Notes: generated by a model from the sequence alone, not told the origin. Shown: positions 35,594-48,700, numbered from the stretch's first letter. The stretch: DNA of 64,000 nt from Celoporthe dispersa (GCA_016584495.1 WAID01000003.1:2232001-2296000), one strand, 5' to 3'. A program made the numbers and translations.

Positions 35594-38500
35594 CAGAGAG
35601 AGACAGGAGAGACGAAAGGCCATAAGCCGACACCCTGCCTAGAGGAAAACCCGCTCTGAACCGCCGACCGAGTGGGTGGGTGGGAGGGAAGTGAGCGAGC
35701 GAGCGAGGTGGGCTTGCATGCACAGGACGAATAGAAGAGATACGTGAGATGTGCCATTCCGTTCCCACCCCCTCCTCCCAAACACCAACAGACTACCCCT
35801 GGTTGCCGCCGACAATTGTAGTTACGGTGTGGTAGTAATCTATCACGACAGGGCTGAAATGGGTGCGCAGTCTTGGGTCTCCCTCTCTCTCTTTTTTTCT
35901 TCTTCTTTTCTTTTTTGGTTCCCCGACTTTTACTGTGCTGACTATTTGTTGAGTTTTCCGATCGGACTGTGTCGGCTCCGGGCCTAAGGAAGATCCAGTT
36001 CTCTCTCTCTCTCACACACACACACTCTGTCCCCAAGCTCAACAAAATAATAATAATAATAGTAATAATAATAATAATCATAATCATAATACGTGCTACC
36101 AGTCTCAGTAGTAATCATACGTACCTGCTGCTCAGGCCGTACTTTTTAAAGCTTGGCGTCTGGCGTCCTGCATCTCTGCAAGCAGAGACGCCCGCTCTCT
36201 TTCTCTTTCTCTCTCCTGGACCAGACCCGGACAGAAAAGAGAAGGAAAGAAAAAAAAAGGGCAAAATGTCCCGAGAAAATCTCCTGCAGAGCCGATACCC
36301 TGGGAAGATGTGGCTGACGGTTTCTAGAAGAGCCAAGGGAGGCAGCGGCGGGTGGGTGGTTGGAAAAGAAACAAAAAAGAAATCCAGTCAGGTGGGTGAT
36401 CTGAAGAGGGGGAGGAGGGGAGGGGATCGATAGCCCAAGCCCCTCCCGAACTCGTGGTATTCTTTCTCTTTCTCTCTCTCTCTCTCTCTTCGTAGAAGGA
36501 AGCGCCTCTCCCGCCCGTCTTTTTCTCTAGCTAGATCACCAGACAGGCGATGGGATGTCACATCGAATCGGCACTACCTCTCGCAGCCTACCTCCCTCGT
36601 CCCTTGGTATGTATCCATCTGCGACCCTGTCGAGGGGGGGGGTTGACTTCGTTGCAGGGAACCGAGGCAGGTTCCAGGAGCGACTCCCCAGGGAAGCTTA
36701 TGCTCGGTTGCACACGAGGGCCCTCCGTGCCGATGATGCACTGTCTGGGTCAACCTGCTCACGGCCCCATCACGGGGCTGCTCAGCAGATCGATCCGTGA
36801 TGTGTCGTACTAGCCACAGGCAGGATTTGACAGGTCGCGCGCGCACACACCCACGCGCGTATGTTCCCCGTGACAAATAGGACCCAGGACAGCCTTGTGC
36901 CGAGAGAGCTGGGTGGGCCAGGGGCCGCGTGGGAGAAGGACGCCTTGTTCGTGCAGAGAGGAAGCGCGGGAGGGACAGGAGGTCAGCGAGCTGTGACAGG
37001 ACCTTGCCAGGTTCCCACCTGGTTGAGAACAGCCCCCCCCGGCACGGTGGAGGGTTGTTCTCTTCCCGAACACTTCCAGGCATACCATTCGTCCATCCAC
37101 ACCGGTTCGGAGTGCTCTCTCTCTCTCCCCCCCCCCCCTCTCTGCCTTGGTTCTGATGTGCTCGTCACCACGATCAAGAGCTGCCCGAACGGTTCGGAGC
37201 GCACAGCAGTAGCATCGTCTGAGTCTGATTCAAAGACGAGCGAGCCACAGGTGAACATTTTCTCCACCAATGCTTTTCTCGGCACATTTTTTTTCTTCCT
37301 TTTTTTCCTGTCCTTCTTTCTCTGCGCAGAATTTCGTGGCGTTGAGACCGGCTGCAGGCGGAACGCCCTGCACGTCACACCACAGGGACAGCAAGATGCT
37401 GCTCTTGTGGTTCCCCGAGACCGCGAATCTCGGAGTCTTTTTCGTCTCTCTTTTGTCTGCCGTGTCAAGCTCGGCTGCGTGTCTTGGAGCCTTCTCCCCC
37501 TCCTGCTCCTCAGCATTCGCGTGATTTCCTTCACCTTCGCTGGCGATCTTCTGATCATGGCTAGGAAGAGACTTAGGCCCGTCTGTTGGTGTCTTGTCCT
37601 TGTGTCACACCCGATCATCTTCGGAGGCAGGGCTGGGCCTGAGTGGGTGTGGGAGGTTCCGTTGGAGCCCTGTCTCTCGATAGCATCCGCAGGCCATACT
37701 GCAGTAGACCGAGGTGTTGTTATGGAAGACCCTGCTTCGTATCCTGCTATATTTTTGAGTCAGGATCTTCCAAGACATGGGTGTCACGAGACCACCAAGG
37801 TTCATTGCTTCTGCTGCTGCTGCCGCTTGTGCCTAGACGAGCAGCCCCCCGCTGGCTGCAGAGGCCAGATGCTGTGGATCTCTGGAGGACGTTGCACGAC
37901 CACAAAAGTCGTCGTCACCTTGGGTGGGTGAATAGCGAGCACCGGCACCGGCTGAACCCGAGAGCGAGCAGGCGTATCCCTCCCTTTCTTCACCGTGCTG
38001 CCCTGTGCTGTGCTGCACCGGCCAGTGATCCGACCGCCATCATCCTGCTGCTGCTGCTGCAGTGGTCCAGACGTCTGCCTGTCTGCCGGTTGGTCTGGTC
38101 TGGACGGCTCTGTCTCTCGCCTTGATCTCGACATGGCACCGAGCGTGGCTTGTGGCCAGGCTGTCGCACGTGTGCGCGTCGAGAACAGCGTTGCAGGCCA
38201 TTCCTCTTCCTCGGCTGCTTTCTCAGAGGCCAGTCGGGTTAATTCATGCATGTCTCTGATGCCCCTTCCGATGTGTGTGTGGTCAGCTTTAGGTTCTTTT
38301 TTTTTGCCTCTTGTCTCCAGCTTGTTTATTTAGCCGACCGAGCTAACGGATGGGCCCCAGATGTGACTTGACGCAAGCTGTGTGTTGCCCACCACCAGTC
38401 CCCATGCATCTTGGATGGATTCACGCTGGGTCTTGTCATGGGAGGGGGGCTGGGGGAGTATGCATGCTGCTTCTGTTGTTGTCATCGTCGATGCAAATGT

Positions 38501-39582
38501 TTCGAGTCGCAGCTGTGGTGTTTTCAATAGGAAGAAAAAGAAAAAGAAAAAAAGAGAGAGAGAGAGAGAAAGAGAAAGGTAAAAGAGGGGTCTGGTAGCA
38601 GCAGAAGAGGAAATGAGTTGTCGTCAATTTAGGCTTCCCTGGAGAAGAATTGGAGCATGCGCTGGAGACCTTAGAGCTTGGGGGACCAGGGGGCCTGAGG
38701 ACCCGCCCAGAACAGGCCAAGGGGGCCCGCCCTCCTAACTCAACTCTTGGTCCACCGGCCAGCAGTGAGGAAGAGAGAACTACAGGGCTCTCAAGACTGC
38801 ACAAAAAAAAAATGAAAAGAAAAACTTCATGAGGGACAAAACCAACAAAATAGGCCCCCTTGCCTCAGTAAGCCATGACTATCATCATTTGGCCCTCAAA
38901 GGCTTCGCGGAACATGGACCAACCTGCGAGAAGCCTTCCTCTACAAGTCTCATCTCGAATGATCGCCCATCTGCGGCTCCTGACATTTCAGCTGCAGAAC
39001 CTTTTTTCTTCTTCTTCTCTCTCTTTCTCTTTCTGCTCTTCGTGCCGCCATGCAAGGCATGGTGACATGTCGACATGGTTGGGAAGGAAACCAGGGAGAG
39101 AGCAGGGAGAGATTGGGTGGTACGGACCGCCTACCCTCCCTCCCTCATCAGGGATGCTCGGCCGAGGTGCACACCTTTTGATCGGTGAGGGAGGGAGTTT
39201 TTTTTTTTTTTTTTTTTTTTGGCAGTGTATGGATGAAATCGAGGGGATCCATGGCGGTTACGCTGCGGGGAGGCGAGCAACATTCATTCGGAGTTGTGTG
39301 CCATGGCGGTGACACGCATTTTACGCCAGGTGGTACGGCAGCAGCGCCGGTGTCATTTGGCGCCGGTGACCTGTGCGTGACAATTCCGTCGAGCCGAAAA
39401 TCGTTCAAGATTAGTTTGCCTAGCTAATTATTTGTGCAGTCTCGTCAGCCTGGAAGGATGCCGAAGCCAGTGCGTGCAGGTATCACCCCACTAACCACCC
39501 ACCTGGAAGCGGTCAGAAGAACAGGAGCTTTGTTGAGGAGAGCACTGCGTGCATGGGAGTCTTTTCCTAGGGAAATATCACC
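33205..39582. other. Intergenic stretch with one long unexplained ORF
   Basis: No gene is confirmed. The first few hundred bases are probably 3' untranslated region of the C2H2 regulator. Repeats: (CA)n/(GA)n 35168-35211 and 35562-35593, (AAT)n 36044-36091, (CT)n 36462-36490 and a T run of 23 at 39198-39220. An ATG-initiated frame of 356 codons lies at 36861-37931 and is listed separately. Confidence 0.55.
36861..37931 (+). other. Unassigned 356-codon open reading frame
   Basis: A continuous ATG-to-stop frame of 356 codons without recognisable domain. A phenylalanine/leucine-rich block in the middle comes from a T/C-rich tract, and a cysteine-rich block lies near the C-terminus. An antisense frame of 211 codons (37618-36983) overlaps it, so low stop density on both strands is part of the explanation. 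Composition does not resemble the confirmed genes in the window. I do not call it a gene; it could be an orphan or a chance frame. Confidence 0.2.
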
Positions 39583-40021
39583 TTTTCAGGACGACAGAGT
39601 GGTCTCGAGAGGCCCCGTCGGATGGCTGCCATGATCTGACCGCCTTGGGAGCCCACGACCAGTACCATCGAGGAAAACTGGTATATGATACTCCCATCAA
39701 GCGTCCAGAGACAAAACGCACCAAGTCTTCATCTTCAGTATCGGAATGAGGCATCAACATATTTCGAATCCAAGTAATAGAGTCTGAAAAGGCCAAGATT
39801 GCGTAGCGCTTTGGAGCGATAAATAAACGGGCATTCTGGTTCCCAACAACTGCTTTATCAGATGAATGAGTCTCGGGAGCAGCGCGGACTATAGCGTAGA
39901 AGCAGACCTTGGTGCCTACCAAGCGTTGCGAGTCAAAGGTTTCAAACATCGCGTAGAGAGCCCGCCAGAGATATAGGAAGTGACTGTTGGCATTTCGATG
40001 GGCATGTAGCCACTCCTTGTC
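39583..40021 (-). pseudogene. Orphan coding-like segment, possible exon or gene relic
   Basis: On the minus strand a frame is open from 40027 to a TGA at 39578-39580 (about 149 codons). It reads as ordinary protein, beginning DKEWLHAHRNANSHF and including an FYAIVRAAPETH block. Third codon positions favour pyrimidines and there is no low-complexity sequence, unlike other frames in this stretch. It is preceded by CCTCAG (possible acceptor) and followed by AAAAG-GTGATA (possible donor), so it could be an internal exon of 40021-39583. No start codon exon or downstream exon could be joined with confidence. A faint likeness to the strand and loop region before the active site of class-3 lipases (RYAILAF...TWIRN) is not enough to name it. 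Confidence 0.4.
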
Positions 40022-40027
40022 CTGAGG

Positions 40028-42666
40028 CTAGCTGTGATGAAGACTCTAGGGAAGATTCTGATATGCCGGAGATTGTTTCTTTCTCTCTCTCTCTCTCTCT
40101 TGAGCCGGGCCTTGCATCTCATTACCTGTGAGGGTGCTTTCATGTAGCCTAGACGTGGCAGCATTGTGCACTTCCACCGACGGTGACCCTCACTTAACCA
40201 TAGCTAAAGTCATCCCTTTGTTATAAGTTCCCAACAGGCTATCAGAGAGATACGTTTACAGCCAGCCGTCCGCAGCGCGAGTATCAGCTCGTAATCGGAC
40301 AGTGTCTTTGTATAGCATGATGAAGATCCTTCTCTGCTTCTCTCGTGCGGAATCGCGAGCGATGCAGAGAAGTCCTGGGGAGAGCTGCGGTTACTTGGTG
40401 AGAGGGAAGCACACCGCAGCTTCATACGGGCATCTAAAGGATGTCAACTGCCATACCATCCACTCACAGCGCAGATCAGCAGATGTGAACTAAATCGTGT
40501 CTGTGATCATGTTGTAATTATCAGAGCAGTGGCCAAGTTCCTGCCTCGCCACAATTGCTCAACCACTTTCAGTCCCACCACGGGCCGTTCACTGCGCACA
40601 ACTCTGCATGACTGATAGATGTGTGATCAAACAGATCGGCGATCCACAGCCCGTCTTGTCCGCGTCCAGCGACCCATAATTGGACCCAGTTTATGAGGAC
40701 AACCCCTCACTGCTCAGGAGATATCTCGAGTGTCCGGCAGGAAACAGTGGACCAGCGCTTGCGACGCACCACCATAGGAAAGAAAAAGAAGGGAGAAACA
40801 GCCCCAGGACGAATCCCCCATGATGGCACTTGCTGCTGCCATATCTAACTTGTGATAACAATTCCCCCAATCGGACAGGCGGACATGTGACACTGAGAGT
40901 ATTTTAAGCAGCGTCGTAGCATCGCGCTTTGCGATCGGACGATGCCACTGCAAATGCTCACCTGGCCCTGGACAGGCACACACCACTACCATCGGCAGGA
41001 GGCGGTTGTAGCGAGATGCCTGAAGTGTAGAGGCCAAGCGAACATATCGTTCAGGTTATTAGTGAGGTCTCGCAAATACCACCCCTCATCGTGTCACTTT
41101 CCAGACTGCGAAAGCCAACATCCGGTCGACGCATGGTGACGAGATGAGGCTGCCTAGGTTCTCGCACCGGCGCTAAAGCTTCCCAAAATAGACTCACGCC
41201 CTCCAAGGCATGCATTTAGGCTTAGGCCAAGAACTCATGAGACCCGGGACGAAGATAAGTCGACAAGGACGCAATAATCTGCGGGGATCAACAGGCGGAG
41301 GGGCAGGCACCCGAGGCGTGCCAAGCTTCTTGCTGTCTTGGGCCGGTCGGAGAATAGCAAGATACAGCTGAAAGAATGGTGATCTCCCGCTGTCAGCGAG
41401 TGCTGCCATGGCAAGTGCTCGATCCATTAGGCTGGGTTCGTATAAGGCGAGGCTGTCGATTAATCCCTAGAGAGTAAGTCGGTCCAATGGGACCCCCCAG
41501 ATCTGGCCAGAAGCAACGCGTCCCCAGGCCCTCAGCACAGTTTGATCGAAGCCAAGACAATTCATGCAGACGCATGGGCATGACCAGTCACTTGGCCCCA
41601 GTGCCTGTCGGCGGTTGAGGTTCGTGAAGCAAGCAGCTGCACTGGCTGGCACGTCGTCTCGCGCAAGACCTGCTCGGTTCCGGGACAATGTCTGATGCGA
41701 ACCGATGGCAATAGGTCAGGGCCCAGGTGAGAGGCATCCGTTGCGAGGCGGCGAGGTTGAGGTCTGGGGCAAGATCGCAATCGGATGAAACCAAGCACGG
41801 AATGCAGCAAAGAAGAAGTAAGCTTGCCTGTCGAGATCGGAAACCTTGACTCCCGCCACGCTCTGGAGATGGGACGTCGTTGCTTCGCGGGGAGGGGGGC
41901 AGCTGGTGCCCGGGTTGGTCCCTGGTACCTCGATGACCACAGAGGACTGAGCTAAGCCCAACAGGGGGATGTAAGGGCAGGCCAGAGGGGCGGATCCCTG
42001 TCTAGCCTGAGCAAGTTGATGTCCTTCGCAGTTAAGGATGAGGGTATGTTCTCCGGCCGGACACTAACAGAGGCAACACCCTGATGGGGACCCCTAGGGT
42101 CGAGGCTGCCCTCCAGTCCGTTCACAATGCTGCACCATTAGTACCACATAGTATAGCTGGCCTGGGGGTGGGTTTTGGGGCCCAGAAGACAACCCCGTTT
42201 GAGCAAGTTTCCCTCAACGGCGGGCCAAAGCAGCAAAAGGCCTCGACGCCCGCCTCCTCTCGTCCTCGCTTGAACTTGTGATCTCGAGCATGTTTTATCT
42301 CTCCCCCCACAAGACATCAAAACTCTCGCAAACTTGCTCGGATCAAGGCCCCGAACCTGTGGAGTGCGCTCAACAGCAGTAGTCGTACCCACCTCGGATA
42401 ATATATATCTGCTCTGTTCTGCGTTGACCGAACCAAACCAGTCAACCAAACCAATCAACCAACAGCAGCAGCAACAACCATCACACCTAAGCGACAATTA
42501 CCTCTCCCATAGCGTATCATTCATACACACACATCTACCAGGCTGTATGTATACCTCTCTCTCTTGGTTCCCTGTCGAGAACCCTGCCCTGCCCTGTCCT
42601 GTCGTATCCTCAGCCCTGGCTGACAACCACCACAGTACCTCTTGTCGCCTCTTCTCGCTCTTCAAG
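40028..42666. other. Low-repeat stretch upstream of the copper transporter
   Basis: Compared with its surroundings this stretch has few microsatellites; only a (CT)n tract at about 40081-40101 stands out. Several minus-strand frames of 60-110 codons (for example 40425-40210, 41037-40714 and 41961-41716) read less repetitively than those elsewhere, but I cannot assemble them into a spliced gene or recognise a family. The last several hundred bases must include the promoter and leader of the Ctr gene. Confidence 0.45.
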
Positions 42667-43304
42667 ATGGATATGACATCAGGCATGGACAGCAGCTCCT
42701 CGAGCAACACCACGACCACGATGGCCACCATGATGGTCGCCTTCCAGAACGACATGGCGACGACCCTCTACGCCGAGGCCTGGACCCCGTCCACGATGGG
42801 CCAGTACGCGGGCACGTGCATCTTCCTCATCTTCCTGGCCGCCATCTTCCGCGGCCTGTTCGCGGCCAAGGCCATGGCGGAGTCGCGGTGGCTGGACCAG
42901 GAGATGAACCGGCGCTACGTCGCGGTCAAGGGCCAGCTGCCGATGCACGAGAACATGTCCCGGGACAGCCTGAAGCAGAACATGGTCCTCAGCGCCAACG
43001 GCGTCGAGGAGCAGGTCATGGTGGTCAAGAAGAAGGGCGGCGCCCAGCGGCCCTGGAGGGCGAGCGTGGACCCCGTGAGGGCGGCGATCGATACTGTCAT
43101 TGCGGGTGTCGGATATCTCCTGTGAGCCTCGACCTGACCTGTCATTAAACATCCATCTACCTGGTGGCTGGCTGCTAACATTAAGCCCCGCACAGCATGC
43201 TGGCAGTCATGACGGTGAACATTGGCTACTTTCTGTCCATTCTTGGTGGTACATTTCTCGGAAGCCTGGCTGTCGGCCGGTACGCATCACTACAGGAGCA
43301 TTGA
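42667..43304 (+). CDS. Ctr-family copper transporter
   Basis: This is a small integral membrane protein of the Ctr family, which moves Cu(I) as a trimer across plasma or vacuolar membranes. Exons are 42667-43121 and 43196-43304, with a 74-nt GT-AG intron and GCTAACA branch site, giving 187 residues, usual for Ctr2/Ctr3-size members. The N-terminus is rich in Met (MDMTSGM, TMATMM), as expected for copper capture. The first membrane segment is at about 45-67. The second carries the diagnostic MxxxM as Met153 and Met157, and the third the GxxxG packing motif Gly170-Gly174. The Cys-rich tail of some family members is absent. I saw no exact yeast Mac1-type copper element upstream. Plasma-membrane versus vacuolar type cannot be decided. 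It converges on the rhodopsin-like gene. Confidence 0.93.
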
Positions 43305-44151
43305 GAGAGCAAAGGCCGTCGCGGGACGACGATATGAAGCCAGCATACTCCACACGATGAGCAGCATTGCATCTGGCCAACATGATGCCATGGACGACGA
43401 GCTAATTCGTCGGATGAGGTCACGATGATCACGACAAGAATGGGTTGGAGGCTAGTTTTGGTCTTTTTTCTTCTTTTTTTTTTCCACACTCGAGAGAGGG
43501 GGGATTGGGTTTTGGCAATCTGGACTTTGGACCACCATCGCTGTCGTCCACCTAGGTCTTCTTCTCCCAGCGCTTAGACGAATTCTAATCTTTACTACCA
43601 TCATACAAAGCCACAGTCTACCTCTTGAGAGGCCTTTTTTTTTCTCTCTTACCTTTTTTTTCCCTTTGTTTTCTTCTTCTCGAGATCTGCGGGTACCTTT
43701 AGGGACACCCCCGCGGCAGCTAAAATGGTGCTGCAGAAACATGCTCAACCTAACTGTGGTACTCAAGCGAGGGATCCACCTTGGAACCACCCACCCCCCT
43801 CCTCCGTACCCCTCCCCGCCCACGCCAACCCGGGACTCGGGACTCTGCAGAAGATGTCCGTCCCACCTAATACCGATTGCCTATCAGCAGTGAATGCCAC
43901 CTCGTTCGAAAATAATACATATACATGGTATACATACATGGTACATATACATGGTACATATGCACATATATGTGTGTCTACATGCTGTACCGTAACAGCT
44001 GCAGTCCGCCTCGTACGTGTGGAGGATCCAGGGCCACCGCCTTCTCACCACTAAACAGCGGCCTTGTCGTTGCCCCGGTCTACGGTACAGGCAGTATTTG
44101 TGTTGTGGTTGGGCGTATAAAGGAGGACAAAAGCAGTCGTTCAAATTGGGC
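43305..44151. other. Convergent 3' region between the Ctr and rhodopsin-like genes
   Basis: Both flanking genes end here, so this holds their 3' untranslated regions. An imperfect TA/CA-rich repeat with recurring CATGGTA units lies at about 43916-43978. No gene is seen. Confidence 0.6.
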
Positions 44152-45720
44152 TCATCGGGCCTCGTGGGATACCTCCCAGTCTACCTGCTTTCTGATGATG
44201 AGCTCCCGGCTCCCGCTCCTCCTCAGGCTCCGCCCTTCCTCCTCCTCCTCCTCCTCTTCCACCACCATCCCGCTCCTGGTGTCCGAGTGCACCACCCTTG
44301 TCTCGTGCCCGCACGTATCCGGACGGAACCGAGGTGGGTTCATCTCCCGGCCACCGAGGCCGTCGCCCATGTCGTCGCGCCCGCGGCTCCGGCTCGAGGG
44401 CAGCCTGGTGGCGCCCCGCACCCCCTTCATGAGCGAGCCCCCGATCGTCTGCAGGGCGTAGCTCGAGCTCTTGGAGCCGCCCCGGGTGGACGGCACGAAC
44501 CCCAGGTTGCCCAGCCCCGTGTGGAACGCCTTCATGAAGCCCCTCAGGTTCGGCACGGTCGCCGAGATGATGGTGCTGGCGACCATGGCCTGCTGCAGCA
44601 CGGCGCTGTCGGTCACGGCCAGCTGCGGCTCGGCGGCGGCGGCGGCGTACGTCTGGACGTAGTGGAGGTGCATCCCGGAGAGCACAACGAAGAGCGCCCG
44701 GAACGCGAAGGCGGCGGTCACCTTGAACTTGAGCCAGGGCGCCATGTTCATGGGCCAGGTGAAGATGGCCGGCAGGGCGCACGTGATGATGTCTATGGCG
44801 ATGTCGAGGGCGGTGATGACCTGCCAGCGGTAGATCTTTTTCTCCCCCCGACTCTTGTATCAGAGACTCATCAAGGACTCCCTCGCGGGCTCTGAGGGGG
44901 TAAGGAGGTTGGCGGGTGCGCCCGTTGTCTTACCTGCTTTGGACACCGGGAGAGGTTCTCAGTCGTCAGCAGCGCGCTGGCATCACAGCCGACGGCCAGA
45001 GCCAGGGCGGAGCCGATTCCCCAGGCTGCGCTCACGCCCACAGCCAACCAGCTGGTGACCCATCGCTTCCCGCGCTCCCCGTCCGCCGTGAAGATCCGAA
45101 GTACCAAGGCTGCGGTCGAGCACTTGGCCAGACACAGGATGACGACGGCGAGAATTTCAGACGCGAGGAAGGCCTGTTCTCCCGCGGCGCGCGTCAGTCA
45201 ACCTCAGCACTCTTATCTCAGCACCGCCCAGCACAAGAACGTGCAGGGAGGGATGCAGGGCCCAGAGCTCAAGTGCCGGGTCTGGCCCCCAAACCGCCCG
45301 GGCCAGATCAGACAGACGACTCCTCGCTCGCGCTCTACTCACCTTTCCCGATATGGACCACTCGTGTGCGGTCGTCGTGGCGTTGGACCTGCCAAGCCCG
45401 TGGTTGAGGCCGTAGAACACTGCTGCTGCCTGCCCGAGCTGGGTGAACTGGATAGCTGTACGTGTAAGCCCCCAAGACACAGGCTCGGAAAAGGGGGGAG
45501 GGGAGGGAGAAGGGACGCAACGGACCATGGCAAGGAAGAGCAGGTGGTCATCCAGGCCGTACACGTGCCATTTCACAACAATCCTGATGATGGTAGCCAG
45601 ACCGCTGTAGATCAAGCACAGGATGCTGGCAATCCAGACATACCCGGCATGGTTGTCAGGCCCGGACGGCACGAGTCGGTGCGAGTTCACCGGGTCGTCT
45701 GCGACGGGTAGGGGGTCCAT
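44152..45720 (-). CDS. Fungal rhodopsin-like seven-transmembrane protein
   Basis: This is a member of the large fungal integral membrane family with a rhodopsin-like domain (also found as the core of Pth11-like receptors), whose ligands are mostly unknown. Exons are 45720-45522, 45455-45343, 45173-44934 and 44835-44152, giving 411 residues. About seven hydrophobic segments fall in the first 300 residues. Family landmarks include the WHVYGLDDHLLF loop, the NHGLGRS segment, and a short Cys-containing loop followed by YRWQVITALDIAIDII. There is no CFEM domain, so it is not a full Pth11-type receptor. The cytoplasmic tail is long and charged with an eight-residue Glu run. The first intron donor is uncertain (GTTGCG at 45521, or GTCCGT with another acceptor); the other introns are clear. 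A (CT)n tract at about 45742-45770 sits in the leader. Confidence 0.85.
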
Positions 45721-48700
45721 ACTTTGGAAACTGTCCCGTCTGTTTCTCTCTCTCTCTCTCTCTCTGTGTCTCTCTTTCTCGTCGTCTCTTCTTGTCCAAC
45801 ACACAAGAGGAAACTCTCGAGAAAGGGCACCTCTTGTGGGTCGGACAGACGTCGCGCCCCCGTGGGACGGCGGAGTAGCGACGGGTCGTGTTCTATATAG
45901 GATCGGCGGGGTGGGGTTTTTACGAGGAGGATGGTGACCAAGTAAAGTCCCTGACCGGTGTGCCGTGACGGCTGAGATGTTGAGGATCTAGAGAATACAG
46001 CCCAGTGCTGGACGCATAGCTCGAGGAGGCCAAACCATGGGAATAGAAAACGAGAGAAAAGAAAGAAAGGGAAAAAAAGAAGGAAGAAGAAAAAAAGAGG
46101 GTACCGTGCGGGAAAAGCAAAGCACAGCTGGTGTCTACCCAGGCCAAGCCCCATCACCAAATTCTCCCTCTGGCAGCGGTCACAAAAACGACACAGTACT
46201 TAAGAGTCAGGCCATGCTAGGTTCTAGCCCTTGAGCCCATGGTCACAGGTTTGAGAAGTACCATGGGCGCAAGAAGCAGTGATTGCTCCTCACCCCCACC
46301 CCCTCAGCAGCTCATCATTTGTTGTTTCTTTTCTCTCTCTCTCTCTCTCTCTCTTTTTTTCCCACGTGAGGGATCTGGTCCCCAGTCAAGCGGGCCTCCG
46401 GATCATCTTCGCCTGTACTCCACTTTGATACACGAAAGAGAGGGAGAGAGAGAGAGAAAGAAAGAGAGCTCTCAAGTTCGAGATTCGGTTGTTAATTCCC
46501 GAGGGGCTTGGGGAAAGTGAAGAGGCCCACCCTGTTTAATAGTATCTCTCTTTCTACCACAGATCGACCCGGCAATTGCTCCGGTCTTTTTTTTTTTTTT
46601 GTTGCCTTCCCTTCTTTCTGCATGGACAGTCTGTACAGACATAGTACTGTAAGGTAACCTGTTACCCAGACAGGTTTTCTATTATTATTTTTATCCTTGA
46701 CCTCCTACTTCCACGCGCCACTTTCAGAGCTGGGCAGGAGAGGTGCCGATCTGGCTCGCCTTGAAACAGCTATATTACTGCCAGGGTGGTCGATGGCCAG
46801 AGGGGACCTGGATCCTGCTCCTCTGCCCCATCGCGACATACGCTTTCCCGGGGGTTTGGAGGGCGAGACAAGCCCACGGAACCATGGTATGAGAGTTCCC
46901 ATCTCATCTGTGAGGAGCGGGGGTGACGAGAAGGTGAAGGAAAAAAAAAAAGGGGGGGGCGTTACCGACTTGTACAGCCCAGGGGAGATAATTCGGCGGA
47001 GCTGCAGCGTTGCGAGAGTTTAAAAAAAAAAACGTAATAGTAAGAAGAGCCAGTGGACAGCCATGAGACGCGCAACGCATGGCAGCATGTGTATATTACA
47101 TTTATATCTTACATGACAACACGTGCTACCTACGGGTTCGCAGGCTGGCCGTGGGTGAACAACGAAAACACTTGGAAAAAGTTCTCGTCCATTCTCAATG
47201 TGATCTTGGGGGTTGGGAGGAGGCCCCTCTCAGCTCATTCGACAAGAGACACATGGTCGTCGGGTGAGAGAGAGAGAGAGAGAGAGAGGTATGTAATGAA
47301 GGTGTAGGGATGTGACAAGGTAGTTTGCCCTGGGTTGTACTGCAAGGGAGATTCTGGCCGGTAAATACGACGGGCTTACGAGGTGACAGCCGACATACAT
47401 ACCTTGACCCCGTACAAGCTCTGTCTCCCTGATGCCGGCAGCTGATGTGGCAACTCTGAATCCTTCGCCCAGGGGACAGCCACGAAGCCCATGAGCAGAC
47501 ACACACACACACACCCACACACACTCATCAAGTAGCACTGTGCATCCAGACGAGCCCACGGTGGAGGCTCTCCGCCTCTCTCTCTCTCTCTCTGTCTCTC
47601 TCTCAAAGAAAAAACAGAAAGAAGAAGAAAAAATGACCCACGCCACGGCGTGTTGTTACCATGGTAGCGCTCTGATTTTCGCATCAGGTGTAGCCTGGGC
47701 CCCGATGGACTGGCGCAGAGGATTCTTACTGGCCCGGGGCACCAGGGTCATGCGGCCCGCTGTCGGCTCCTACGCCGGTGCTCGACACCTGATTGAGGTC
47801 TCTGTTCCGTCTAAGAATACTAGTGGAGACTCTTTTTTCTTTCCTTTCCTTTCCTTTTCTCCTCAGGCATGGGAGTGAGGTGATAAGTGACGAGCTGTGG
47901 TCTTGACCATTAGTCACTGCCTCCCGTGTGACAGGGCTTTCCTCCGACGGCTGAGAGAGAGAGAGAGAGAGGGAGAGGGAATGAGAGCTACGCGTCGGAG
48001 AGGGGTTGGTGATGGTGTGGCTGGCTGAAAGGAGCAGCGGTGGACGATGGGAACCAGATAGTGATCACCTCTCTAGCAAGGCAACAGTGTTTTTTTTTTT
48101 CTTTCTTTTTCTTCTTTCAAGACTTGACAGGTCAGAATAAGGAAATGAGTAATTAGGATTGATGACCAGGGAATATGTGTGTATGTGTGTTTTTGAGAGA
48201 GAGAGAGAGACAAGGAGAGAAAAAAAGAAGTGGTTGGGGAGTTTCTGATATGTCATGTATCTCTTCTATATGGGTTTGAAGACTATGTGTGGTTCACCGT
48301 TCTTTCCCAGACTCTTATTTTTTTTTTTTTTCCTTCTTCTTTTCTTTCCTTCTGTACAGTGACAAACATTGGGTCATAGAACTATCGAGCGCGGTCGCAA
48401 GTGGTCCGCTTTTACAAGATTATTCCACAACTAAGAGATGAGCGGGTCTTTCTGCACGTCCTCGATGCTGGCCTATGCTAACGCTGTTTGAAGAGGGCGA
48501 ACGTGCGCAGGGACGAGGGATGCGGGAATGTCACCACGGTTTGGTTTTTTCTTTTCTTTTTTTTTTTTTATCTCTGGGCGAGCAGGTGGTGGCTCCGCAT
48601 CAATATTTATGGGGTTTCTTGTCGGTCCTATTAGCACAGCAGGGTGTACGCGCGTAAAATCAAGGGCTGCAAGATATCCAGGGTATATTTTCTCTTCTTT

